Notes: generated by a model from the sequence alone, not told the origin. A stretch of DNA of 64,000 bases from Leishmania infantum JPCM5 (GCF_000002875.2 NC_009406.2:475785-539784), one strand, 5' to 3'; counted from the first letter of the stretch, positions 41,611 through 53,556 are shown. Numbers and translations: made by a program.

Positions 41611-44330
41611 CCCCACCAGCCCTATCGGTACGCAGCTGCTTCCTATAGCTCTTTGTTGCTACCCGCTGCTTCTGTACACCCCTGAAGTGAGCGTGCGTGC
41701 TTACGTGAGGTGTGCAGCCTCAGAGGTGGTGAATACCGAGGAGAAAGAGAAGCACAAAGACAGGCACAAAGGCGCGTGGGGAGGGTCCCGCAAAACAGAA
41801 AAGGAGAAACAAGAAGACAGCGTAGATGTCCGAAGCTGCTCGATGTGTGTGTGTGTGTGTGTATGTGTGTTTACGCTTACACGTACCGGTGCAGAGGTAC
41901 TCGTGTATGGGGCTCTATAGGCTGGGATGGGGACAGGGGTTGAGCAAGGATTTGATAATAATAATAAAATGATAAAGGAGGCGACGGCACCTTTGTTAGC
42001 ACTGCCGTGTACCGTGTGAGTGTGTCTCTGTGTGTGTGTGTATGGCGGAGGGACACGGGGGACGCTTGGGTGCCCTCATAATAACAGCAGTAGAAAAACT
42101 ACGGCGCCAAGGAAACAGTCTAGAGGGAAGAAGCCGAAAAGAAGCGAAAAGCGGCGGAGCAAACAACGTGTGAGACGCGCGCGTGCGGCTTTTCGCCTCG
42201 ACCACCCCTCCGCGGCAGGGGAAGCCCCGGGGAAAAGAGAAGGAGTGAGCGATGCGGAGCACGGTAGACAGACGAACAAACACAACAAGAGCAGGCCCGA
42301 ACGTACACGGGAGGAAAGAACGGAACACACAGCCGCGCAACGCAAAAGGCGAAAAAGGGGGAGAAGAAAGAGAGAGACTACCGACACGCACGCACACACA
42401 GCGGCTTGGCGCTCCGGCGGCGATGTACTTCTTCTTGTGAAGTACTGCTGCCGGCGTAATGTGTGATAGGATTTGTGCTCCTGCCCTAGTCGCCCTGGAG
42501 GGGGTTGCGACTGTAGCAGCGGTGGTGGCGGTGTTCGACGTGAGGGATGACAGTGATGTGAAAAAGGAAAACGCACAACACACACACGTGATATGTAACA
42601 ATCAAGGTCAAACGGCTTAACGCTTTTCTTCATGTAATGATGCACAATAGTGCCCCTCCCCGCCACCTCTCCAATACTCTCCTCCTTTCCCTGCCTGACT
42701 GATAGACTGACCCCTTGGCTTGGCGATCTTGGTGCTAGTGCCGATAGAGGTCTGATACGGGAGATCACTCTGGGCGATGATGAAGGGACCTCGGTTGTCT
42801 GTAGAGTTTGGAGAATAAGGCGTGCACAAAAACGGTAAAGTGCAGCCCAACAAGGAAGGTCGCGCTGCACTAGTGCTGAGCGTCTCTCGGTGACGTCTTG
42901 TGCGCGCGCGTATGCGCGTGTTTTATGAGGTTGGTTATGTGTCAGTGCCCTTTCTCGCATACGTGTGAGTGTGTGTGTGTGTGTGTGCACCGGTGGCCAC
43001 GCACCTCTCCCCAGAGAGTGGCCTAAAGGCTGTCGCTAGCGCAGTAGCAGTGATCAAAACCAGCCGCTGAAGCACAGCGGCGAGATTACGAGATGTGCCT
43101 GCAGTAGGCGCAGGTGCTGTGTATGGAGAAGCGAGAGAGAGTGAGTGAGGCTCGGCGAGAGGACACAGTGGACGGAACGAAAACCGAACAAGCAAGAGAG
43201 CGGTGAGGGGCGGAGAAGGAGCGAGAGAGAGAGAGAGGGGGGACCACACAAAAATAAAGCGGGTGCCCGCACTCACACAAATAACGAAGCGCGAAACAAA
43301 GGCGCCACAAGACAGCAGCACTCCCTCACGAGCTCACGCACACGTGCGCTTGGCAAGCTCGCCCCTGTTCAGATGCGTGCAGGGGAGTGCGAAGAAGACG
43401 ACAGCGTATTTGCGTTGCCGTTGTTTGCTGCTGCTGCTGTTCCTTCTGTTGCTTGCTTGACCCCCCCCCCTAGAATGCGTTCGCATCGACTGCGTGCGTG
43501 TGTGTGTATGTGTGTGTGCAACAGATTCGGAAGGAGCGCATACATTTATGTGAGTTTATGAGCCAGCATGCGCAGCCAAGCCGTCCCGAGACGTCATAGA
43601 GACAGTGAGAGAGAGAGCGATAGGGGAGAGAGCTGGAAGAGAAGGTTAAAAAAAAAAAGAAACGCATTCAAGGCAAGGGAGCCCGCGCCCATGCCGGCAA
43701 GCACAAGAGGAGATGTTCGTACATAGTCGGCACGACAATATCTGCACGAGTGTGTTGTCCTCTGTGGCGCGCCTGTGTGCGAGTCCGTCAACGACTACCC
43801 AGTGAGCACCGACTGCCGAAGATCGGCAGTAGAGCAGGAGGACACAAAGTGAAGACAGAAAGAGAGAGAGAAATGCGCCTACGCACGAATACTCTCGTGC
43901 TCTCCTCACCTCACAAAACACGCATGGCCCGCACGCTCGCGCTCTCCTCGCGTCCTTTCTGCGTGTGCGCACGCGCGCACCTCGCACATACCTTCTCGTA
44001 TCGCATCTAAAGAGCGGGAGAGGAAGGAAAGAGGTGATGCGTGTCCTTTGCCACTGCAGTGCTGTGTTGAGATGTCCAACGACAACGGCAACGATAACAA
44101 GGGGAAGCTAAACAAAAAGTTGGCGACAGCGACAGCGCACTCTGCCAACTGCGAGCACTACGCCTGAGAAGTGGGAAGGTGTACGGTGCGTACGTCTCTG
44201 TCTCTGAGAAGGGTGGAGGGGGTGGAAACGACGGGTCCCAGGCGTTGGACCACAGCGCGCGGGTACCCGCCGACTACACCACCACCCGCCGCTGCCTGCA
44301 GCCAAGGCATCCAGACCCACACACGCGCCG
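41611..44330. other. 2.7-kb intergenic spacer
   Basis: No gene seen. It contains (GT)n tracts (about 41845-41863 and 42966-42987) and purine-rich stretches. A small perfect 8-bp hairpin with a 3-base loop lies at 43812-43830. It should hold the 3'UTR of the methyltransferase and the splice region of the 42-residue-repeat gene. Confidence 0.55.
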
Positions 44331-46238
44331 CTACAGCTCTGGTGAGTGGTGTGAGGTAAAGACGTGGAACTGTTGGAAGTCTTCCAGCAGCGGGTTGTAC
44401 CCGCTGCGAGTTGTGAAGAGCGCCGTCTTGTCACCGCCGTGGGTCTGCCAGAACACAGGGTGTCGCATCGACTCCACCTCCTTCTGCGCCCCACAGATGC
44501 GGGCATAGACAATGGACAGGTGATCAAAGTCTGTTGGGAAGCACATGTCGACCATGCCAGCATTCGCATGCAGTGCGTCGACGGGCTTGCGCAGGTACAT
44601 GTCCTTGGCCACGCGCAGCTTCACCTGCAGCACAGGGCCGTTCACGCCGGGCAATGCTTGTCGCACGCTAGACCAGTCCGCCGCGAAGAGGTGATGGCGA
44701 GGGAAGTACTGAGCGAGCATTTCAAGAAAGACCATCTGCACTGTGGGCAGCCAGGCAGTGTGGAAGGGGCTCATGATGTACGCCATCTTCGTGAATATCG
44801 CGATGGTGGAGTCGGCCATATTGGGCTCGATGCTCCGCCGATTCGGTGCGTCAAGGGTTTCGCGGCCCTCAGTAAGGCACAGCACCTTCAAGTTGTGAAA
44901 CGACTCCTCTTGCATCCAATTAAGGTAGCGCAGGTAACGCAGAATAATTGGATCCTGTAGGGCGTAGTAGCGCTCGTGCGCCGTGGCGAGGTTGTCGTGC
45001 TGCTGAAAGCCGAACCAATGCTCACTCACGACCGCCTCTTGGTCCCACAACACGCAGTCGTGTGGCATGCCGGAGAAGAGCTCCACGGCAAGCACGACGC
45101 AGCGCCGCTTCTCCAGCTGCCGCCAGTTCAGCACCGACAGGTGGTGGATGTTGACGTGGTGGTAGTGGTGGATAAGCTTGTTGCGCAGTACCTGGATCAG
45201 ATGCGGGTTCTGCTCCACGGCGTGGTACTCGCATGCGGCGTAGAGGTCGGGAAAGTGCTCGGCCAGGTAGTCGAGTACAGACAACGCTAGAGCACCGGTG
45301 CCGGCACCGATGTCATACACGATGAGCGGCTCGCGGGGATCAAACTTGGCGCGGTGTGTCGTCACGAGGTACTCCGCCAGCACCCAGCCGTAGTAGGGCT
45401 GAAAGAGCTGCGTGGGTGTCACGAAACCCGGCGTCGACTCATGCAGCTTCGTGGCATACCGTTCATAGTCATGCTGGTTGCGCAGTGAGGCGAACGGGAT
45501 GGGGTCGAAGTAGCCCGTGGTCATCAGTTGGCGATACTTGCGAAACAGCTTCGGATAGTAGCCCCACTTGTTGTTGTAGAGGGCAAAGTGCACAAAGTCC
45601 CGCATGATGAGCCTCGTGCCCAGAGACGGGTGGTCGGAAACGGCGCCGCCCTCGAAGACGATCATGTCCTCGAACATCTGGCGCTGCCGCTCCACGCGCT
45701 TCTCCTCGAGCACGGCCACGATCTGGTCCAGACGCGCCTCGCTTGTAATGTCATTCTGCGAGGAGACGACAGACGGAACGCCGCTGCGACCACCACAAAA
45801 GACCGCGGCAGCAGCCCCAGCACCCGTGGAGCCGACTTCAACGCCTCCCTCGGCAGGGTGCACCATGATGGAGGGTGCCTCCGCCTGCTCAGCCACCGAT
45901 GCAGGCGCCGCTGTCTCTTCGTCCGTGATGGGGCTGCTGCTGGCTTCTCCCGCCGGGATCTCCGAGCACGAAGTGAGCTGGGATGAAGATGGTGCTGACA
46001 ATGTCGACCGCGGAGCCCGCAACAATCGCGACCGCAGGAGAAGCCCCACCACTGGCGCCATTTCATCATGGAGCATCAGCTGTGTCGGGCCGAGCGCCAG
46101 CGATGCCTTGCCTGCGGATACCAGAGTCGCTCCGCCGTGTATTCTGTGAGAAGCGACATTGAGGATAGACGCGGCAGCGACTAGGCCAGCGCCTCTGCGC
46201 TGGCGTCCAAGAGTGTACAACGGTGCTGCAACGCGCAT
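44331..46238 (-). CDS. NDUFAF7/MidA-family SAM-dependent methyltransferase, probably mitochondrial
   Basis: NDUFAF7 (MidA) is a mitochondrial arginine methyltransferase needed for respiratory complex I assembly. This 635-residue protein has the SAM-binding motif VYDIGAGTGALALSVL (GAGTG at ~311-315), then an acidic strand end (YHAVEQNPHL). LAVELFSGMPHD stands in the place of the family's NEFFDALP motif. The segment before the Rossmann fold (FMTPTQLF-like VTPTQLFQPYYGWVLAEYL) also fits. It is longer than the human protein (~440 residues), mainly through a ~200-residue Ala/Ser-rich N-terminus. The first ATG, at 46238, gives an Arg-rich, acid-poor leader (MRVAAPLYTLGRQRRGAG) suited to mitochondrial import. 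A later ATG at 46061 also begins a presequence-like stretch (MAPVVGLLLRSRLLRAPR). The substrate cannot be read from the sequence. Confidence 0.85.
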   Translation of the reverse strand: MRVAAPLYTLGRQRRGAGLVAAASILNVASHRIHGGATLVSAGKASLALGPTQLMLHDEMAPVVGLLLRSRLLRAPRSTLSAPSSSQLTSCSEIPAGEASSSPITDEETAAPASVAEQAEAPSIMVHPAEGGVEVGSTGAGAAAAVFCGGRSGVPSVVSSQNDITSEARLDQIVAVLEEKRVERQRQMFEDMIVFEGGAVSDHPSLGTRLIMRDFVHFALYNNKWGYYPKLFRKYRQLMTTGYFDPIPFASLRNQHDYERYATKLHESTPGFVTPTQLFQPYYGWVLAEYLVTTHRAKFDPREPLIVYDIGAGTGALALSVLDYLAEHFPDLYAACEYHAVEQNPHLIQVLRNKLIHHYHHVNIHHLSVLNWRQLEKRRCVVLAVELFSGMPHDCVLWDQEAVVSEHWFGFQQHDNLATAHERYYALQDPIILRYLRYLNWMQEESFHNLKVLCLTEGRETLDAPNRRSIEPNMADSTIAIFTKMAYIMSPFHTAWLPTVQMVFLEMLAQYFPRHHLFAADWSSVRQALPGVNGPVLQVKLRVAKDMYLRKPVDALHANAGMVDMCFPTDFDHLSIVYARICGAQKEVESMRHPVFWQTHGGDKTALFTTRSGYNPLLEDFQQFHVFTSHHSPEL

Positions 46239-47958
46239 CTCGCTCTCCCTCGCTCGTGAAGGCGGATCGCGTGTTGGCTCGACCGCCAACTGGCACCACA
46301 GGCCTTCTAAAGAATTCCGCACGCAGCCTTCGCTTTCGTTTCGGGCGTCTCCCAGCTCGATGTTGCTCGGTCACCGCCGCAGATGCCGACAGGCCTGACA
46401 GTGCGCGTGTGTGCATATACACATGTATGCATGCGCGTGCGTGTGCCACTTTGTGTCCGTGCAGGCCAGGATGGTGGATGCACGACGGTGGATGCAGGCA
46501 GCAGACACGTCTGAGGAATAAAACTCGGATCTGCGGCGCGCAAGTGCGTGTGCGTCAGAGAGAGAGAGGGGGGATAGCGCGAAATAGAGCGATACACGCT
46601 GAAGAGCACAACGGCGCGTTGTGGTGCGGTTCCGCGCAACACACACAGAGATAGCGGTGTTGGGAAAGTCGCGCGAAGCAGGAGGAGGGGCTCGTAGCGG
46701 AAGGGGGACGACGAGGCACACACCGAATGGCTTGACAGGAAGCATATAGGAAAGGAGAGGCGATGAGAAGCGTAGAGAACACAGAGCACACGAGAGACAT
46801 GATCCTTACCGTCATAAAGGGGGCAAGCTGGACGACGTCTCACCTTAAGGACAACGAAGAGAAGAGAGGCATCTGAGCAGCAGCAGCAGCAGCAGTGCCC
46901 CTCCCCCGACCGCAACCCGCGAAAGCTTGTGCGAAAGATGGGACGGGAAAACGATAACAAAAATGAGCACCAGGCCGGCACACGCGGCTTACGCGGTTAC
47001 GCAGCCGCCGCCCCCCGCTGAAGGATTGTGCGGAGAGGGCGGAAGAGGCAGGGAGAGACAATGGCAGAGGGGATGCGGGGCTGGGCCCCACCTTTGCATG
47101 AACTCGTAGAGGTGCATGGGCAGCGCTCGGCTCGTCGGAGTGCTCCTCCAAGTGCTGTTTCCGCATCCACCCACCCCCGCTTCGTGTGCAAACCAACGAC
47201 ACCACAACGACCAACGCCGCCCGAAAGCGCAAGAAAGAGGGATGAGAGGGTGCGCAAGGTCTCTGCATGCCCCTTTTCCCTTCGTTTTTTTTTCGGTTCA
47301 CACAAACTTTAGCTGATGTGGCAGTGATACTGAAATTCAAGAGTCGCGCCATCTAATCGAAGGTCGGGGGAGGTCCTGTCGCATCCGCAGAAACACACAC
47401 ACACACACACACGGGCACCACCACCGCAGAATCGGGAAGCATGAGAGAGAGCAAGAGGGTGGAGTGAGGTGGGTACGGGGGCGGGACACAGAGAGAGAGA
47501 CAGACAGAGCGAAAGCAATGGAGAAGGAAAAGAATGGAAGACGCTACACCGCGGAAGGGAAGAAGCGACATCACGAAGTTGATTAACAATAAGGAGCGGG
47601 AGGAAGAAAAGAAAGCATACACCCAAACAGCGGCAACCACCACAAGACACATCGATCGTCATCAGCGGCACCGGCTCTCGTCAGCCAGTCACTTAAGCGC
47701 ACGGATTTCAGCAGTAGTGTGTCATCCTACCTCGTGTGCTACATCAGACAGAGTGAGAAGCAGGCAGAACTCAGCAGCATTGGGATCCTCCTCCACATCT
47801 CGCCTACTTGATCGCGAGAGGGACTGCGTCTAGCGGGAGCACGGCACAAATTCGCACCGTGCACGTACGTCGATTCGGAAGAAAAAGGAAAAAAAAATAT
47901 GTAAAGAGATAGAGGCAGGGCCCGCAGCCGCGGCAGCTGCAATGAGGGACGCCTCCGT
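46239..47958. other. Intergenic spacer
   Basis: About 1.7 kb without a recognisable gene. A purine-rich plus-strand run at 46556-46575 gives a minus-strand polypyrimidine tract followed by CAG about 290 bases before the methyltransferase start. A (CA)n tract lies at about 47394-47412. Confidence 0.55.
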
Positions 47959-49143
47959 CTACTCGCTTTGTTGCACCGGCTCAAATGTGTAGGAGATGCC
48001 GTCGGAGACAGGGGCGTCGGATCGCCCTTCGCCACGCTCCGGCACTGGCAGATATTGCTGCCGCCCCGCCGACGAGTACGCCGCTCGCCTTCTAATGTCC
48101 TCCGCCCTCGACCCCGACGACTCCTGCGAACCTTCCTCGCACACAGCGCTTGCGCCAGAAGCGTCATTAAGCGTCGGCTGCTGCGGCGACACCGAGGAAT
48201 CAGCCTCCCCGTCCCGGTTGTCCTCCTCGTTCATGTCCGGCCCATTAGCGTGATCGGCGCCGTGTCTCTTAAAGTTGCGCCGCTTGCGCAGCTCGAAGCA
48301 GGCAAGCGAGCCCTTCGACTCCGGCTCGCCGTGCTGGCTGCGGTACTCGCCAAGCGCCCGCTTCTTCTCGCGCCTCTTGACAATGTGCTCGTAAGTAGAC
48401 TGGTGGGTGATGTCGAGGTAGACATGGAAGCAGATGAGCTTACCGAGGGAGCCGATGCCGGCGACAGCGATGAGCAGGCATACAAAGTTGAAGACCACGA
48501 GAGCGGGGAAGGCTCGAATAGGGCTGTGGTAGGCTTGCGTGTGCATGTGGCGCTTGAAGGCGTCAACGTCGCGCAGCATCAGCTGAATCGTATAAAGGCT
48601 TAAGGCCGTCACCCAAGCCATCCCAGCCCAGGCGACGCCCATGAAAGTTGCGAAGAGGCGGTAGTTCTTGGCGCCGACGCAGCTGTTCAGCCAGCGACAG
48701 TGATGATCGAAACCTGGGACGCACTTGTCGCACACGCTGCAGTGCTTGCAGCCTACCTGTACAAATCGCCGACAGAAGACACACGGCTCCGTACTGGGCT
48801 CCGCCGACTCTGGTACGAGCTCATCCTGGTTGAGGCGAGGGAGGTCTGTGCGGAAGACAGCGGGGTCCTGCTGAGGGTACAACTCCAGCGCCACCTTCGT
48901 GAAGACGACTGAGGTCATGAGTACGGATGAGATGACGAGCACGACGGCAAAGCGTGCGCCGTCGAAGAAGGGGATCTGTACCATAAAGTGCAGCGCTGCC
49001 AGCACGGCAATCGCGGCCCAAGCGCTGATCTGCAGTGCATCCAGGGGGTACTCGTAACCACTTCGGCGTGGACGCACCGGGTCGCCATAGATGTCCTTCC
49101 ACTCGCCCTCCTCGCTCTGCGGTCTGCAGCAACGAAACAACAT
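47959..49143 (-). CDS. DHHC-type protein S-acyltransferase (palmitoyltransferase)
   Basis: It attaches palmitate to cysteines of membrane-associated proteins. The 394-residue protein has four predicted membrane segments, at about 38-59, 65-86, 163-186 and 214-239. The Cys-rich domain lies between the second and third (CVFC ... CKHCSVCDKCVPGFDHHC), with the catalytic DHHC at 146-149 followed by RWLNSCVGAKNYR. STYEHI after the last membrane segment fits the TTxE motif. The ~150-residue C-terminal tail is charged and Ser-rich and probably cytosolic. The start at the ATG at 49143 is chosen because a classic acceptor (T-rich tract then CAG) ends at 49152, only eight bases upstream; the open frame continues further upstream only to a GTG. 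The protein substrate and compartment are unknown. Confidence 0.93.
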   Translation of the reverse strand: MLFRCCRPQSEEGEWKDIYGDPVRPRRSGYEYPLDALQISAWAAIAVLAALHFMVQIPFFDGARFAVVLVISSVLMTSVVFTKVALELYPQQDPAVFRTDLPRLNQDELVPESAEPSTEPCVFCRRFVQVGCKHCSVCDKCVPGFDHHCRWLNSCVGAKNYRLFATFMGVAWAGMAWVTALSLYTIQLMLRDVDAFKRHMHTQAYHSPIRAFPALVVFNFVCLLIAVAGIGSLGKLICFHVYLDITHQSTYEHIVKRREKKRALGEYRSQHGEPESKGSLACFELRKRRNFKRHGADHANGPDMNEEDNRDGEADSSVSPQQPTLNDASGASAVCEEGSQESSGSRAEDIRRRAAYSSAGRQQYLPVPERGEGRSDAPVSDGISYTFEPVQQSE

Positions 49144-52100
49144 TACGCGAACTGAAAAAAAAAAAAGAAGGTGCACGGCAAGTGCGTGTTAGTGTTATGG
49201 AATCTTTTTGTGGGTGTGTGTGGGGGCGGAGCACTTCCTGCCCTCGCTGGTGTGCGGCCAGAGATAGACCGAGAGAGAAAAGGAAACGGAGGAGGAAGAG
49301 TAGGAAGAGGAGGGGACGCTTCAGCTGAGGGATGACCATCCCGTTTTCTAACCGATCATGCGCAATTGCCATCAAGCGTGTCGGACGCGGCCAGGTAGAT
49401 GGGGGGCGGAAGGGGAAGCGGGCACCTGCATGCCACCCTCACGGGATTCGTGTTTGATTGTTTCCATGGCGTCTGCGAACGCGCAGTGATCATTCTTCCC
49501 TTATCCGTCCCTTCTCAGACGGTGGATGTGATGATGGGGGCGTGGGGGGAGGGGGGCTGCCTTGAATTCGCAGACGAGGTAGCAGAGCCAGTTGACATCC
49601 TTCCCAAACAGAAGAAGGGGAGAAAGAGATCCGCCAAGCCCCACACGCGCAGAGACACCCGTGCGTTGCTGCCGGAAGCCGCCCGAACGAAACAGCGGAG
49701 GCCCCTCACCCTCCCCTCTTCATTGCAAGAGGGCGAAACACATTTTTCTTGCACAATGAGAAGGAAATCAGAGGTGAGGAAAGAACCAATGTCGAACTCC
49801 GTGACAGAAGCGTGGGAGATCAGCTGAACGGAGCAGGCGGAAGTGCATACACACGCGTGACCCCGATCTTGAAAAACAAAACCGAATCGACGCACACACA
49901 CTATCTCTGGGCACCGCCCCGACGAAACTGAAAACTTTCCGTTCTCAGCAGGGGACTGTGGTGGTTGGGGAGGGGAGGGGAGGGGAAGAGGTGGTGCTGA
50001 TCTCGCCCAACCAGCTGCGGAAGAGGAAAACGAGGGAGGGCAAGAGAAGCGAAATTCGCCTTGACTAACGGCTCTGGGCACGTCTGTGCCGTCGTGTATG
50101 CAAAGCCAGAGAGATGGGATTCTACGACATCAGGGAAAGGATACATCAGCGTTGCGAGGAGACACGCTGTGGAGTATGAGGAAGCCGCTGAGGGTTGGCC
50201 GCAAAGACGGATTTGCACCCACACCGATCCCTTATCGGCTCCGTCGGCGCGGCCGGGGAGAAGCAGCGTGGAAACGGCAGCAACAGCAGTGATGGCCGCG
50301 TGAGCAAGCATGTAAGCAGCAAAGCCAGCGTGCCGCAGAGATCAGAAAGCAAAGAGAAGCGAAGGTGGCTTGAGAGAAACACCCCCGGCTGTGGTGACCA
50401 GGGGAAGAAGAAAAAACAGAATAGCCACGAGCCCGAAAAGGTGCGCCTCCGTGCGCGTCTATGCGTGCGCGTGTTTCATGTATGTCCTGAGTGCACCCGC
50501 CTGTCGTGGCCGTTCCAAGTGCAGCGGCAGATGCACGCTGCCTGCGTGCACACCCTCTCACAGAGGGAGACACCGTGAGAAGCAGGCAGGCGCAAAGCTG
50601 GGCAAGGAGCACTGGCACACACACACACGCACACACACGTGCGCATACAAGCAAGCGAAGAAGACGAAAAATGAAAAGCGCCACCGACATTTTTCAAAGG
50701 TCAGGCTCCACGAGGCAGCGCTCTGTTTTTTTTTTTTTGCTTGCTCGCATCGACAAGTCGACTGGAGAACGCGGAGGAGAGGGAAGGAGGGTTCGGAATC
50801 GCTCGAAGTGCTGGGGAAGCGAAGAGAGGCAGTGAAGAACTGAGAAGGGGGCGAGAGACCGAGCGGGCGTATGCAGAAAATGCCGGGGCTGAAGGGTTGT
50901 GGACGCTGAAGCAAGCATGGCAGACCTATCTAAGCAGCAACAACAACGATGCCGGCACGAACTCGGCTGTGTCCCGCTCCTGCGTGAGCCTGTGCGTCTG
51001 ATTGCTTGTGTGCGTGTGTTCAGGGAGGAAAGGGCAGAGAGCTTTCCGTCTCCCGCTGCCTAAGCTATGCGTGCGCGGGCACCTCAAAAAGAAAATAGAC
51101 AGAGGTTGAAGATGAAAAACGCGCAGTTGCGTGTGTCGCGACGTCGCCGTCATCTCGACTGACGCACGCGTGCAAGAGTCCGCCAGCGGGTGCACGGAGG
51201 GAGAAGCCTATTCGAACGGTGCCTTCTTCGTTCTTTTTCTTTGCATGTACTTTCTCTCGCCGATAGTCCCCGGCCCTCCTCTGCGGATGTGCGCGTCCAT
51301 CTTCGCGTTTTCACTGGCGGTGGTTACTCCACTCGAGATCGAGAGAGACAGAGACAGAGTCGGGGAGACGACATGAAAAAAAGAGCGGGATGCGCGAACG
51401 AAAATCGGAGGTGGTAGAGAGACGGCGTAAGAAAGAGCGGCAGATCTACGACAAGTTCAGCGCTTTTAAACACCCCCCCCCCCTTTACAGCCACACAGGC
51501 ACACATACACATTGTGGCAAATATGCTAGACATCCACGTTCACACGCGCCGAAAGGGCGAGGGACGACGTGGCATGTGCGCGACGTCGGGATAGCAGCAC
51601 GGGTTGTCATGCACCCCCCAGCCCCGATTCTCTCTGCACGACCGAGAGAGAAACGTGCCGTGCGGGAGGGATCCCTGGAGTGCTTTCTCCCTCTCGCTCT
51701 GAGGATCTACAGCGCCACAGGGGAGGGGGGCAAAGCATCGGCAGTGAAAGTGTCCGCGTTTTCTGTTGGAGCGCTTCGCGCTCTTCTCACGATGTGTCTG
51801 TCTTCGTGTGCGTGTGTGTGTGTTTGCGGGTGGCGCTGTTATACACACGCACACGCGCACAAACACACATGCACCTTTCCCTCGAATCCTCTAGAGCGAG
51901 AGAAAGTGGACTGAAAGGCAGAGAGACACGACCAAGAAGCAAAAGAAACACGAACTCGAAGACTGCACGACGCATTGATGATCGCGCGGTGGCCTGCATC
52001 CCTCACTCCTTCTCCCCCTCCCCCTCCCTCCCTCCAAGAAACGCGCACCCACGCCCACACACACACACACATACGTGCAATCCACGCGCACGCTAGTGAT

Positions 52101-52359
52101 TGCAGTACGGTGGCTGCAAACGTTGCGCTCGTTTCCGGGGGAGGGTGTGGGGAAGAGGGTGGTTGCATGTTCACGCCTGCGGACATGTAGACATGGTTGC
52201 TTACATAAACGAAAAGTATGCATAAAAAAATAGAACCGAAATCACCTCGCGCACCCCTCAGCCTCTCCCCCGCGTCACATGCACTCGGACGGAGGCCGAG
52301 GAAAGGAGCCGGCGAACGGGGGGGGGAGGGGGGCAGGGGGCAGGCGTTTCCACCACACC
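49144..52359. other. 3.2-kb intergenic spacer
   Basis: No gene recognised. It is mostly the presumed 3'UTR of farnesyl pyrophosphate synthase. It holds (CA)n/(GT)n tracts (about 50619-50640, 51808-51823, 52056-52071), a T run at about 50727-50739 and a C run at about 51473-51482. Confidence 0.55.
49152..49172 (-). promoter_or_regulatory. Trans-splice acceptor of the palmitoyltransferase gene
   Basis: The minus strand reads CTTC, a long T run, then CAG, with the AG at 49153-49152. The predicted 5'UTR before the ATG at 49143 is eight bases, unusually short. Confidence 0.7.
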
Positions 52360-53448
52360 TTAATTTTGGCGCTTGTAAGTCTTGCTCCAAAGCACCTTCA
52401 CGCTAGCCGCGAAGGCGGTATTCTGCGCCTCCAGCGCAGCGATGAGCTGCTCGATCTCCGCCACAACGGCCTTCTCGTACTCCTCGAAGCGGGCGAGCAG
52501 GTTCTGCTCGGTGTAAAGCTGCTTGATAACTGCGACCTTGGCCGGATCGGTGGAACCGTAGTTAGCCTTGAACTCCGCGACCTTCTCGGCCGGAGCGGTC
52601 GCCAGGAAGGTGACGGCGAGCCACGAGCACTTGGCGTCTTCAATGTCGGTGCCGATTTTTCCAAGCTTCTCGGGCGGAGTGAAGCAGTCCATCACGTCGT
52701 CCTGCACCTGAAAGTACTCGCCCATCACCATGGCCACCTTGTGCGTCGCCTCCTTGTCCACTTTCTCCACTGTCCCGCTCACCAGCAGGCCCATCACCAG
52801 CGGCAGCCAGTAGGTGTAGTAGGCGGTCTTGTACACAACGATGCGGCGGTGGTTGAAGGGTGTGTACTCGATGTAGTCGGTCGTGTTGGCGTGCGCCACG
52901 TTGGCGTCCAGCTTCGCTGAGTCTACCATCGACGTGACGTCGTACAGCTGACCAATCGTGGTAGTGAGATCGACGTCGTGGAAAACGCGCAGCACCTCGG
53001 CGAGGAACGGGCGGTCGGCGAAGTAGTGCAGCGCCATCTGCGTCGCCCAGGCCAGCAGAATGAGACCGTCATTGATGGCCACCTGCGTGGTCACGCCGGG
53101 GTGCAAGTACCAGCACGGCTTGCCGCGGCGAGTCTTGCTGTGGTCCATGATGTCGTCCTCCACAAGGAAATGGGCCTGCAGCATCTCGATCATCCAGCCG
53201 CACACACACGCGTCGTGCAGAACGCGCTCCATCGCAGCTGCATCCATCTTCGTATCCTTCGCCATCGCCTCCGCCACGTCCACGACACAGAGGCCGCGGT
53301 TGTACTTGCCGCCGAGGCACGTAGTGTCCATCATAGACTTTAGGTAGCCCTTGCGGTGGACATCCATTTCGAAGCGCTTCTCCGCATCGCCGAGTAGGAA
53401 CTCCTGAACCTCCTCGTACACCTTCTGGAAGCGTTCCATGTGCGCCAT
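52360..53448 (-). CDS. FPPS: Farnesyl pyrophosphate synthase
   Basis: It condenses dimethylallyl/geranyl diphosphate with isopentenyl diphosphate to make farnesyl diphosphate for sterols, dolichols, ubiquinone and protein prenylation. In parasites it is the target of nitrogen bisphosphonates. The 362-residue protein has the first Asp-rich motif DDIMD at 98-102 and the second DDVMD at 250-254. His93-Phe94 sit just before the first motif, the positions that set product length. KTRRGKPCWY after it is the conserved diphosphate-binding segment, and GQLYDVTS lies at about 166-173. The C-terminus is basic (KTYKRQN), as expected. The length matches kinetoplastid FPPS. The start is an ATG at 53448, 45 bases after a good splice acceptor (53494-53495). 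No organelle leader was seen. Confidence 0.98.
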   Translation of the reverse strand: MAHMERFQKVYEEVQEFLLGDAEKRFEMDVHRKGYLKSMMDTTCLGGKYNRGLCVVDVAEAMAKDTKMDAAAMERVLHDACVCGWMIEMLQAHFLVEDDIMDHSKTRRGKPCWYLHPGVTTQVAINDGLILLAWATQMALHYFADRPFLAEVLRVFHDVDLTTTIGQLYDVTSMVDSAKLDANVAHANTTDYIEYTPFNHRRIVVYKTAYYTYWLPLVMGLLVSGTVEKVDKEATHKVAMVMGEYFQVQDDVMDCFTPPEKLGKIGTDIEDAKCSWLAVTFLATAPAEKVAEFKANYGSTDPAKVAVIKQLYTEQNLLARFEEYEKAVVAEIEQLIAALEAQNTAFAASVKVLWSKTYKRQN

Positions 53449-53493
53449 GATGGCCGAATATGATGCCGCTCGTTGCGTCTAATCTTGTTTGAT

Positions 53494-53556
53494 CTGAGAA
53501 GAGCGCGACTCAAACAGCCGATAGCGATGGGGAGTAAAAAAAAAAAAAAAAAACAC
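53494..53556 (-). promoter_or_regulatory. Trans-splice acceptor and polypyrimidine tract of FPPS
   Basis: On the minus strand a T18 run is followed about 40 bases later by CGCTCTTCTCAG, with the AG at 53495-53494. This predicts a 45-base 5'UTR. Confidence 0.65.
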
